Part shown: positions 24,983 through 32,031 of the stretch, in pieces | Numbering within the stretch: the stretch's first letter is position 1 | Layout of the letters: every line of letters starts with the position of its first letter | The notes under the pieces: generated by a model | The model's database searches: none | Seen by the model: the letters and a program-made list of their open reading frames with translations, nothing else | What the model was told of the DNA's origin: nothing | Made by a program: the position numbers and the translations under genes | Source of the DNA: Acidobacteriota bacterium | GTDB taxonomy: Bacteria > Acidobacteriota > Terriglobia > Terriglobales > Acidobacteriaceae | Assembly (NCBI GenBank): GCA_018268755.1 | Contig: JAFDVW010000009.1 | Location: 310,001-374,000 of the forward strand | Direction of reading: 5' to 3' | DNA length: 64,000 nt

Positions 24983-25708
24983 TCAAAGCGCCTCGTCGAT
25001 TTCTTCGGCCCACTGGTCCGCGGTAAACGCGGGGAAGGGGAAACTGCGATCGAAGGTCAAGGAATAGAGCCCTTCGAAATAGTGCTCCACCTCCTCTTCG
25101 ATTTTGTCGATCGGGGTCTTGAGCATCATGCGCACATACTGTTCATGATTATCGCGCCGGCTGGTCAAAGGCAGACGGGAGGAATAGGAGCGCGCAATGA
25201 TAAAGATGAACGGGTTCATCACCAGGTTCAGGGTGCGGTAAAGGAAGGGTTGATTGGCGGCCTTCCAAACCGTGCGATGCAACTCCATGTCGGCCTGGAA
25301 AAACTGCTCTTCATTATTTTTCGAAGCGGCGGCTTTCAGCTTCTTTAAGGCGGCATTCAACAGCTCAGCCGCGTCAATGTGGGGGTTCTCGCGCATATAG
25401 CGCACGCACAAGCCTTCCAGCTTGGCGCGCATGCGAAAGATGACCGCGATTTCATCCAGTGAAATGTCGCGAATGAAGGTGCCGCGCCGCGAGGTGGTGA
25501 CCACCAAGCCATCGCGTTCCAGGCGCAACAGAGCCTCCCGCACCGGGCCGCGGCTGACGCTCAGCTCTTTCGCCAGGTCTTCTTCGATAATGCGCTGGCG
25601 GGGGCGCAACTTGCCCGCATGGATGGCTTTACGCAGATAGGCCTCCACCCGTTTACTGGCGGAAACCCCACGTTCTTCTTTCACAGACTGGGTCTTTGAA
25701 GTTCGCAT
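24983..25708 (-). CDS. GntR-family transcriptional regulator, FadR (FCD) subfamily
   Basis: A 241-residue regulator with an N-terminal winged helix (about residues 18-85: LRKAIHAGKLRPRQRIIEED, then LAKELSVSRGPVREALLRLE and DGLVVTTSRRGTFIRDIS) and an all-helical FCD ligand domain (about 95-225), whose metal/ligand residues fall in DMELHRTVWKAAN and DNHEQYV. FCD regulators usually bind sugar acids or other carboxylates and release DNA. FadR-type operators follow T-N-G-T-N2-A-C-N-A, exactly the arm sequence TTGTCGACAA found at 25827. The gene is central to the seven operators and probably represses itself through site 4. The ATG has no SD and lies 11 bases after a TATAAT box. Confidence 0.92.
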   Translation of the reverse strand: MRTSKTQSVKEERGVSASKRVEAYLRKAIHAGKLRPRQRIIEEDLAKELSVSRGPVREALLRLERDGLVVTTSRRGTFIRDISLDEIAVIFRMRAKLEGLCVRYMRENPHIDAAELLNAALKKLKAAASKNNEEQFFQADMELHRTVWKAANQPFLYRTLNLVMNPFIFIIARSYSSRLPLTSRRDNHEQYVRMMLKTPIDKIEEEVEHYFEGLYSLTFDRSFPFPAFTADQWAEEIDEAL

Positions 25709-25719
25709 GGAAGCTGGTC

Positions 25720-25750
25720 ATTATACCTATGGATGCGGCCCATATTGCAA
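25720..25750 (-). promoter_or_regulatory. Promoter of gntR
   Basis: On the minus strand a perfect TATAAT (25725-25720) is preceded, 19 bases upstream, by TTGCAA (25750-25745). The ATG follows 11 bases after the -10, leaving a leader of only a few bases. Confidence 0.55.
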
Positions 25751-25827
25751 GAGGATATGTGACCCAAGCCGGGAAAGATGGCTTACCGGCCGCCGCACCG
25801 CCCTGCAGCACCTCCAGTTTACCATAT

Positions 25828-25847
25828 TGTCGACAATCTAGGTGACA
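25828..25847. promoter_or_regulatory. GntR-type double operator, site 4 (autoregulation)
   Basis: TGTCGACA-ATCT-AGGTGACA. The left arm sits in a perfect 10-bp palindrome TTGTCGACAA (25827-25836). The right arm matches at 6 of 8 positions, the weakest of the set. It lies about 115 bases upstream of the gntR -10. Confidence 0.6.
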
Positions 25848-26083
25848 GGATGGTTGGCACCAACCTGGGGCTTTGCCTGATTTCGCAGCCCACCGTTTAG
25901 CGACATGTTTTCATCAGGTTAGTGTCGCGGCGCAGCCGAAGCTCGGCTTGCCGGAAGATACGGGCGTGGAAAATTCCCTGCAAAAACAGCCTTTCCCCGC
26001 AGTTTCCACCCCGCGAAAACCAGCTTTCCGGAGAAAGTCCTAGAAACGGCTAAGTGAAGCAAGAAAGGGGGAAATTTCCATCT

Positions 26084-26103
26084 TGTCGACATTCGTGTCA
26101 ACA
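26084..26103. promoter_or_regulatory. GntR-type double operator, site 5
   Basis: TGTCGACA-TTCG-TGTCAACA, a full match to TGTYRACA-N4-TGTYRACA. It ends nine bases before the -35 of the receptor promoter, unlike the other sites where an arm is the -35. Confidence 0.75.
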
Positions 26104-26112
26104 ATATTTATC

Positions 26113-26141
26113 TTGACACTTGCCCAAATCATGAGTTAACT
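26113..26141 (+). promoter_or_regulatory. Promoter of the TonB-dependent receptor gene
   Basis: TTGACA (26113-26118) and TTAACT (26136-26141) are 17 bases apart. Operator site 5 lies directly upstream. Confidence 0.6.
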
Positions 26142-26300
26142 TCCGCGACGGCCATGGGGAACTGCAGCAGGCTCGTGGGGTACGGCAAAGCTGGCATGGT
26201 TCCGCCGTCCCCCCCCGACGCTTCGTAGAGCTGACCACCTCCGGGCGCTGTACCAGGAAGGTTTTCGTTGCAAAGAACACGCCTCTCTAAGGAGACCACG

Positions 26301-29300
26301 ATGAACTCCGCCGTATTTCGCCGCGCAGTATTCTTAGCCCTATTTTGTTCGCTAAGTATCAGCGCCATGTTTGCACAAACTACAGTGACAGGCGCCATCA
26401 CAGGCATTGTGAGCGACGCCTCCGGCGCGGCCGTCGCCAACGCCACCGTGGAGGCCACCAACACCTCCACCGGGGTCACCGACACGACCCAGACCAACAG
26501 CACAGGGCTCTACCGCTTTCCCAGCTTGGTCCCGGGTCCCTACTCGGTAAAGATCACCCAGACCAACTTCGCCCCCTTTGAACAAAAGAACATCACGCTG
26601 AACGTGGGCGTCACCGTCCGGGTAGATGCCGCCTTGAGCGTGGGTACGGTCAATTCCGCGGTCATGGTGACCAGCGACGCCCCGCTTTTGCAGACCGACA
26701 GCGTGGACGTAAGCCAGACCCTGCAAACCTCGGCGGTCAATTCGCTGCCCACCTTTGGCAGAAACGTGACCCGTTTGAATCTGCTCTCCCCCGGCGTCAG
26801 CATGCCCAGTGGTCAGCTGGAAGTTCACCCGGAAAACGCCGGCCAGGACTTCGACGTCAACATCAACGGAGCGTCTCCCAACAACAACTCCCACCTTCTG
26901 GACGGCGTAGACAATACCGAAGGCATCCAGGGCTTCTCCATGCTGGTGACTTCGCAGGACTCGGTGCAGGAAGTCAAAGTCACCACCACCAACTATGATG
27001 CGGAGTATGGACGCGTCGGCGGCGGCGTGTTTCAGGTCACCACCAAATCCGGCACAAACAATCTGCACGGCTCCTTGTTCGAATACTATCGGTCCGCCGG
27101 TTTCAATGCGGCCAATCCTTTCAGCGAACCCAATGGCCCTCCGGGGAATGTGTGGAACCAGTTCGGCGGCAGCCTGGGTGGCCCCATTAAGAAGAACAAG
27201 CTGTTCTTCTTCGGCGATTATCAGGGCATGCGCAACCGGCTGGCCACCTCCAGCCTGTACACCGCCCCTCTGGCGGCATTCCGCAACGGCGATTTCAGCT
27301 CGCTGGCGGAAACCAACCCGATTTACGATCCTTTGACCGGCAACCCGGACGGTACGGGAAGGACGCAGTTCGCCGGGAACATTATCCCTAGCGACCGGAT
27401 CAGCCCAGCCGCGGCGAATCTGTTGGCTTTGTTGCCCAACCCGACCAACCCCGGCGCGACGGACAACAACTTCACCATTTCCCGTCCTGGCGTCTATAAC
27501 ACCGATCAGTTCAACACGCGTGTCGATCTGTTCGCCACCAACAAGACAACGATCTTCGGCAAGTACTCGTACTTCCGCTCCAAGTTCTTCACCGATAACG
27601 TCTTCGGCGCCGATGGCGGCGGTCCGGCACTGGGCGGCATTCCCAACTCCGGCGACTCGAAGACCCACACCCACAGCGCGATGATGGACTATCAGCACAC
27701 CTTCACGCCGCACCTGTTGCACGACTTCCGCTTCGCGATTTCCCGGCTCTTTATCCAGGAGTTGCAGCTGGATGCCAACCGGAATGCCGCGGACGATGTG
27801 GGCATTCCCGACATCAACCTGGGAACGATCTTCACCACGGGTCTTCCCCAGTTCAACATCAACGGTCCAGTCGGCAGCTTCAGCATGGGCGACTTTGGCC
27901 TTCCCTTCTTCGAAAAGGAAACCATCGTTCAGTTCGCCGACAACTGGAGCTATACCCACGGGCGTCACGCCATCAAGTGGGGCGCGGACATCACCAAGTT
28001 CTTTGGGGTGCGCACCGACACCAGCGGCCGCGGAACCTTTGACTTCTCGCAAAACACCACCGGTGACGCGGAAGTGGCCGGTTCCGGCTTAGGTATGGCC
28101 AGCTTCCTGCTGGGCATGCCAATTGACTACTCCCGCCGTGTGACCTTGGTACAGCCGCAGGAAAAACAATGGCGGCTGGCCTTCTACGGACAAGACACCT
28201 GGCAGATCGCTCCCAAGTTAACCCTGATGCTCGGGCTGCGTTGGGATTGGGCTTCCCCCATCTTTACGCCCAAAGGCCAGAGCGTCGGCAATCTGGATGT
28301 CGCCACCGGCAACATCTTGTTGACCAATCTGTACGACAAATATGCTGGCGTGAAGACGTTGAAGAATGAATTTTCGCCACGCATCGGTCTCTCCTATCAG
28401 CTGGCGCAGAACACGGTCATCCGCGCCGGATTCGGGCGTAGCTACTTCCTCAATCCCTACGGAGCAGCCTTCGGAACCCAGGGTTGCTGCTGGCCCATCA
28501 AGCAAGATCAAACCCTGAACTCCGAGAACTTCTACACCCCGCTGGATTTCACGCTGGACCAAGGGCCGGGAGTTCCTGACACACCTCCGGCTTTCCCATC
28601 CTCTGGGCAGGTCCCGCTCCCCGACGGCTACACCCAGATTTTCCCGGGCGTAGGCAAGTACCCGCATAGCTATTCCGATGCCTGGAACCTGACGGTACAA
28701 CACAGCTTCGGACATCAGATCAGCACCTCCGTGGCATACGTAGGCAATGTGGGCCGCAAGTTGTGGAACAACATCGACCTCAACACTCCTGTGCCGGGCC
28801 CGGGAGACTTCAACCCACGCCGGCCGTTCTATGAAGAATTCGGCTGGACGCAGACGATCCTGCTGCGCAACAACACTCTCAGCAGCAACTACCACTCGTT
28901 GCAGGTGCACGGGGAAAAGCGCTTCGGCGGCGGCCTGTTTGTGCTGAGCAACTTCACTTGGTCGAAGTCGCTGGACTATGGAACCTTCGGCGTCCAGAAC
29001 ATCTTCGATGTGGCCAGCAACTATGGTCCTTCCAGCTTTACCCGGCCCCGCGCCTGGATCACCGCGTTCAACTGGGAAGTTCCCTTCGGCAACAAGCTGA
29101 CGGGAGCGGCCAAGACGATCGCGGCGGGCTGGGGTCTGAGCGGAGTTGTGAACCTGGAGTCGGGAAGTTACTTCACACCGACCTGGGGCGACACTTCACA
29201 CTACGGCTCGCCGATCACGTTGCGGCCCGACCGCAATGGTAGCGGCAGAGTGAGCAATCCGAATCGCAACCTGTGGTTTGATCCGACTGTCTTCAGCCAG

Positions 29301-29564
29301 CCGGCTGATTTCACCTACGGCAATTCCGGCAAGGGCATCCTGATGGGCCCGGGTTTTGCCACCACGGACCTCTCGGTGACCAAGGGCTTCTCCATCCGCG
29401 AAAGCATGAAGCTGCAATTGCGGTGGGACGCTTACAACCTGTTCAACCGAACCAACCTTTCCAACCCCGCTGCTACGGTTGACCAGCCCAGTACGGCTGG
29501 AAAGATCTTCGGCATCGTGGACTACATGCGGCGTATGCAGATCGGCGCTCACCTGACGTTCTAA
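26301..29564 (+). CDS. TonB-dependent outer-membrane receptor with N-terminal carboxypeptidase-like domain (Oar type)
   Basis: A 1087-residue outer-membrane protein. The signal peptide (about 1-25, AMFA-Q) is followed by a carboxypeptidase regulatory-like beta-sandwich (TGAITGIVSDASGAAVANAT ... TTQTNSTGLYRFPSLVPGPY), then a plug-like part with DGVDNTEGIQGF and a long beta-barrel ending LNLRMQIGAHLTF-like with the terminal Phe typical of barrels. This architecture is common in acidobacteria, where it often takes the place of SusC/D pairs. AAGGAG precedes the ATG. No SusD partner is present. Operator site 5 lies in front of its promoter and an intrinsic terminator behind it, so it forms its own unit. 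Likely substrate: the glycosides handled by the locus. Confidence 0.9.
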   Translation: MNSAVFRRAVFLALFCSLSISAMFAQTTVTGAITGIVSDASGAAVANATVEATNTSTGVTDTTQTNSTGLYRFPSLVPGPYSVKITQTNFAPFEQKNITLNVGVTVRVDAALSVGTVNSAVMVTSDAPLLQTDSVDVSQTLQTSAVNSLPTFGRNVTRLNLLSPGVSMPSGQLEVHPENAGQDFDVNINGASPNNNSHLLDGVDNTEGIQGFSMLVTSQDSVQEVKVTTTNYDAEYGRVGGGVFQVTTKSGTNNLHGSLFEYYRSAGFNAANPFSEPNGPPGNVWNQFGGSLGGPIKKNKLFFFGDYQGMRNRLATSSLYTAPLAAFRNGDFSSLAETNPIYDPLTGNPDGTGRTQFAGNIIPSDRISPAAANLLALLPNPTNPGATDNNFTISRPGVYNTDQFNTRVDLFATNKTTIFGKYSYFRSKFFTDNVFGADGGGPALGGIPNSGDSKTHTHSAMMDYQHTFTPHLLHDFRFAISRLFIQELQLDANRNAADDVGIPDINLGTIFTTGLPQFNINGPVGSFSMGDFGLPFFEKETIVQFADNWSYTHGRHAIKWGADITKFFGVRTDTSGRGTFDFSQNTTGDAEVAGSGLGMASFLLGMPIDYSRRVTLVQPQEKQWRLAFYGQDTWQIAPKLTLMLGLRWDWASPIFTPKGQSVGNLDVATGNILLTNLYDKYAGVKTLKNEFSPRIGLSYQLAQNTVIRAGFGRSYFLNPYGAAFGTQGCCWPIKQDQTLNSENFYTPLDFTLDQGPGVPDTPPAFPSSGQVPLPDGYTQIFPGVGKYPHSYSDAWNLTVQHSFGHQISTSVAYVGNVGRKLWNNIDLNTPVPGPGDFNPRRPFYEEFGWTQTILLRNNTLSSNYHSLQVHGEKRFGGGLFVLSNFTWSKSLDYGTFGVQNIFDVASNYGPSSFTRPRAWITAFNWEVPFGNKLTGAAKTIAAGWGLSGVVNLESGSYFTPTWGDTSHYGSPITLRPDRNGSGRVSNPNRNLWFDPTVFSQPADFTYGNSGKGILMGPGFATTDLSVTKGFSIRESMKLQLRWDAYNLFNRTNLSNPAATVDQPSTAGKIFGIVDYMRRMQIGAHLTF

Positions 29565-29585
29565 CTGGATTTACCCCCAACGCTT

Positions 29586-29616
29586 GGGCTTGCCTCGACG
29601 AGGCAAGCCCTTTTTT
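29586..29616 (+). terminator. Intrinsic terminator after the receptor gene
   Basis: GGGCTTGCCTC (29586-29596) pairs with GAGGCAAGCCC (29600-29610) around a 3-nt loop, followed by six T. A textbook Rho-independent terminator, 21 bases after the stop codon. Confidence 0.92.
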
Positions 29617-29651
29617 CTTGCGCGGAAATCCGGGACAGGCGAGCGATATTT

Positions 29652-29671
29652 TGTTGACATTTTCGTTGACA
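29652..29671. promoter_or_regulatory. GntR-type double operator, site 6
   Basis: TGTTGACA-TTTT-CGTTGACA. Both arms are of the TGTTGACA form, so this copy is a direct rather than inverted repeat, but each arm still has the TGT-N2-ACA core. The right arm is the -35 of the following promoter. Confidence 0.7.
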
Positions 29672-29695
29672 TATCACTTTGCCGGGATAGATAAT
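29666..29695 (+). promoter_or_regulatory. Promoter of the GH36-like genes 2 and 3
   Basis: TTGACA (29666-29671) and GATAAT (29690-29695) are 18 bases apart. The -35 is the right arm of operator site 6. The leader would be about 90 nt. Confidence 0.65.
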
Positions 29696-29792
29696 TTTCC
29701 CGGTTTGCGGACAGGGGTGGCCGCGCTTTCTCGCATTTCCTCCCCGGCCTTTCCGCGAACTCTCACCACTTCATTCCGCGGGGGCCCTACTC

Positions 29793-31946
29793 ATGCGACG
29801 CATTCTCCAGATGTTCTGCCTCGGGCTGCTCTTTTCCGGCCTGTGCCAGGCGGAAGTCTCCATCTCCAAATCAGCCGGGGGCTGGGAAATTGGCAACGGC
29901 CATATCCGAATGGTCCTGGCCCGCACCGCCAAAGAAGTGCGCCTCTCTTCCCTGCGCCGGGAAGGCGGCGCAGAGTGGGCCGTGCCCAATACGCCGGTGT
30001 TCTCCGCCCCGGACAAGGACGGCGGAACATATCAGTTTTTGGATGACGCGATCGCCAACGCGAGCAAGGGCGGCAAGCAACTCACGCTGCGCTTCCAGTC
30101 CGATAAGGGTGGAGTGCTGTCGTTGATCCTGACCGCACACCCGGAGGGCGCCGTCATCGAAGTGGTCACGCGACTCGAGAACAAGGGAAAGCAGACGCTG
30201 TTACTGCATCCGCAAATGGATCCGCTGTTCCTGACCCTGAAAAACCCCGCGGGTGGACTGAAAGTGTATTCCTCGGTGCAGAGCCAGCACGGCTTCCAGC
30301 CCGACGGAGATCTCTCGACGCCACGGGAGTTTCAGGACTGGCTGGTGCTGGAGGATGCCGCAACCAGTGAGTCGGCGCTCATCGGCGGTGAGTTGGGGAT
30401 GGGTATGCTGGCCTGGAAGGCGGACGTGCGGAAGTCTGCGGCAGGGACCATCGTGACCGCAGGAAATACCCTGATCAAGCCGCGAAAGTCGGGCCCGGAG
30501 CCGGTTTTCGAGGTCGCCCCGGGAGAGAAGGTGGAGTCGCCGCTGAGCTTCTTTGCTCTGGCCAAAGGCGACACCGACAACGCCGGCAACGAAGCGTTCC
30601 GCTATTTGAAGCGTTATATCTTCCCTACGCCCATGGCCGATGCGCCCTGGCTGACCTATTGCATCTGGCTCACAGAGCGCAACAGTGAAGCCCCGATCCT
30701 GCGCGAGCTGCAGCTCGCCGAGCGCCTGGGCTTTGATGTCTTTTATCACGACGCGACGTGGTTCGAAGGCGCATCGGTGGTGCCGGGCATGAACGATTGG
30801 TCGAAGGGCCTGGGAAGCTACCAGGAGAACAAGGAGAAATTTCCTCACGGCATCAAATATTTGTCCGATGAAGTGCGCGCCAAGGGGATGAAGTTCGGCA
30901 TCTGGGTGGACCCCAGCAATGTGGACGAAGCCCGCGTGATTTCCGGCGAAATTCCCGATGAATGGCTGGTGAAGATTGACGGAAAGTCGATCGGCGTGGT
31001 GCATCCTTCCCTCACCCGCACCAAGGAAATCTGCATGGGGGACCCGAAGGTAGTGGAGTGGCTGAAAAAGCAGCTGGGCGACATCATCGAGAAATGGAAC
31101 CTGCAATGGATCAAGTGGGACCCCTCGGCGACGGAGAGCTATGAATGCAATCGCACCGACCATGGTCACGGGCGCAGCAATGGAGCCTATGCCGCGTATC
31201 AGGGACGGCTGGAGATCACGCGCTACCTGATGGAGCGCTTTCCCAATCTGGTGGGCTTTGAGTGCGATCCTTCGCTGCACTACTCGCGCACCAACCCCGG
31301 CCCACGCAATTTGCTGCCCGGTGGATACACCAACGAGTTCATCACCGGCCCCATGGTGAGCCCCTATGTCTGGGGATCGCTGGCCACGGCGGGCAAGGGC
31401 GACGCGCGGGCCAGCTATTTGACGGAAGGCTGGTACAGCGCCTCGGCGCTCGATTACTACATCCGGAAGAATCTGCTGCACGGATTTTCCTTCGGCAACA
31501 TCAACGGCATGTGGTCGCAGCTGCTTTCAGCCGCACCGGCGGGCTATCTCGAGGCCTTGCAGCGAAACATCCACTACTTCAAGCAGTATCGAGAATTGCT
31601 GTATGAAGATGTTTACCACCCGCAGATCGCCACGGGCTGGAGTTCCGTGCAATATCTCAAACCGGACAGTTCAGAAGGCGTGATCTACGTCTTCCGCGAC
31701 AAGTCGCCGCAAGCCGACGCGACTCTCCGCTTGAAAGCGCTTGATCCTACCGCCCGTTATCAGGTCACCAGCCTGAACGACAGGCCGGGGCGGGAACGCA
31801 TCTTCACCGGCGAGAGCCTGATGAAAGGATTGTCCGTTCACCTGCCAGAACAGTGGCTGGCGGAAGGCGACGGCATTTTCAATGATGAATATGCCCACCA
31901 GCGCGACTACGGCTCCGACGTTTTGTTGCTGCACCGCCTGCCGTGA
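29793..31946 (+). CDS. Exported GH36-like glycosidase 2, acid/base position apparently Glu
   Basis: A 717-residue protein with a signal peptide (about 1-20, CQA-E), an N-terminal beta-sandwich, a TIM barrel from about residue 280 and a C-terminal beta-domain (LKALDPTARYQVTSLNDRPG ... GESLMKGLSVHLP) shared by all five GH36-like proteins here. The nucleophile is expected at Asp443 in WIKWDPS. The region where relatives have W-L-S-D reads GGYTNEF, so the acid/base may be Glu515 or be lost. The CxGxGxRxD signature is also altered (ECDPSLHYSRTN). It is nearest to GH36-like protein 4 (shared fast motifs DATWF/DASWY, TDHGHG/ADHGHQ). GGGGG lies nine bases before ATG. First gene after operator site 6; GH36-like 3 follows. 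Confidence 0.82.
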   Translation: MRRILQMFCLGLLFSGLCQAEVSISKSAGGWEIGNGHIRMVLARTAKEVRLSSLRREGGAEWAVPNTPVFSAPDKDGGTYQFLDDAIANASKGGKQLTLRFQSDKGGVLSLILTAHPEGAVIEVVTRLENKGKQTLLLHPQMDPLFLTLKNPAGGLKVYSSVQSQHGFQPDGDLSTPREFQDWLVLEDAATSESALIGGELGMGMLAWKADVRKSAAGTIVTAGNTLIKPRKSGPEPVFEVAPGEKVESPLSFFALAKGDTDNAGNEAFRYLKRYIFPTPMADAPWLTYCIWLTERNSEAPILRELQLAERLGFDVFYHDATWFEGASVVPGMNDWSKGLGSYQENKEKFPHGIKYLSDEVRAKGMKFGIWVDPSNVDEARVISGEIPDEWLVKIDGKSIGVVHPSLTRTKEICMGDPKVVEWLKKQLGDIIEKWNLQWIKWDPSATESYECNRTDHGHGRSNGAYAAYQGRLEITRYLMERFPNLVGFECDPSLHYSRTNPGPRNLLPGGYTNEFITGPMVSPYVWGSLATAGKGDARASYLTEGWYSASALDYYIRKNLLHGFSFGNINGMWSQLLSAAPAGYLEALQRNIHYFKQYRELLYEDVYHPQIATGWSSVQYLKPDSSEGVIYVFRDKSPQADATLRLKALDPTARYQVTSLNDRPGRERIFTGESLMKGLSVHLPEQWLAEGDGIFNDEYAHQRDYGSDVLLLHRLP

Positions 31947-31977
31947 GTGCTCCGCAGCACGGCATACCAAGCAAAAA

Positions 31978-32004
31978 GACGCCGGGCCCGGTTTGCCCGG
32001 CGTC
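31978..32004 (+). other. Intercistronic hairpin between GH36-like genes 2 and 3
   Basis: GACGCCGGGC (31978-31987) pairs with GCCCGGCGTC (31995-32004), a perfect 10-bp GC-rich stem with a 7-nt loop. No T-run follows, so it more likely protects or partly attenuates the transcript than ends it. GGAGG for the next gene comes 17 bases later. Confidence 0.6.
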
Positions 32005-32031
32005 AGCCCCCAATCCCACTGGAGGAAGCTG

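Larger units (their letters stand above)
25709..26300. other. Divergent regulatory region of 592 bases between gntR and the receptor gene
   Basis: It contains the gntR promoter, operator sites 4 and 5 and the receptor promoter, listed separately. Between them (about 25850-26080) I see no gene and no other structure. The receptor leader after its promoter is about 150 nt, with no fold I recognise. Confidence 0.5.

Noticed and set aside
26352..28052. Open frame of 566 codons on the minus strand inside the receptor gene
   Set aside because: Val/Gly/Arg-rich shadow of the receptor frame; no promoter or SD and no recognisable domain.
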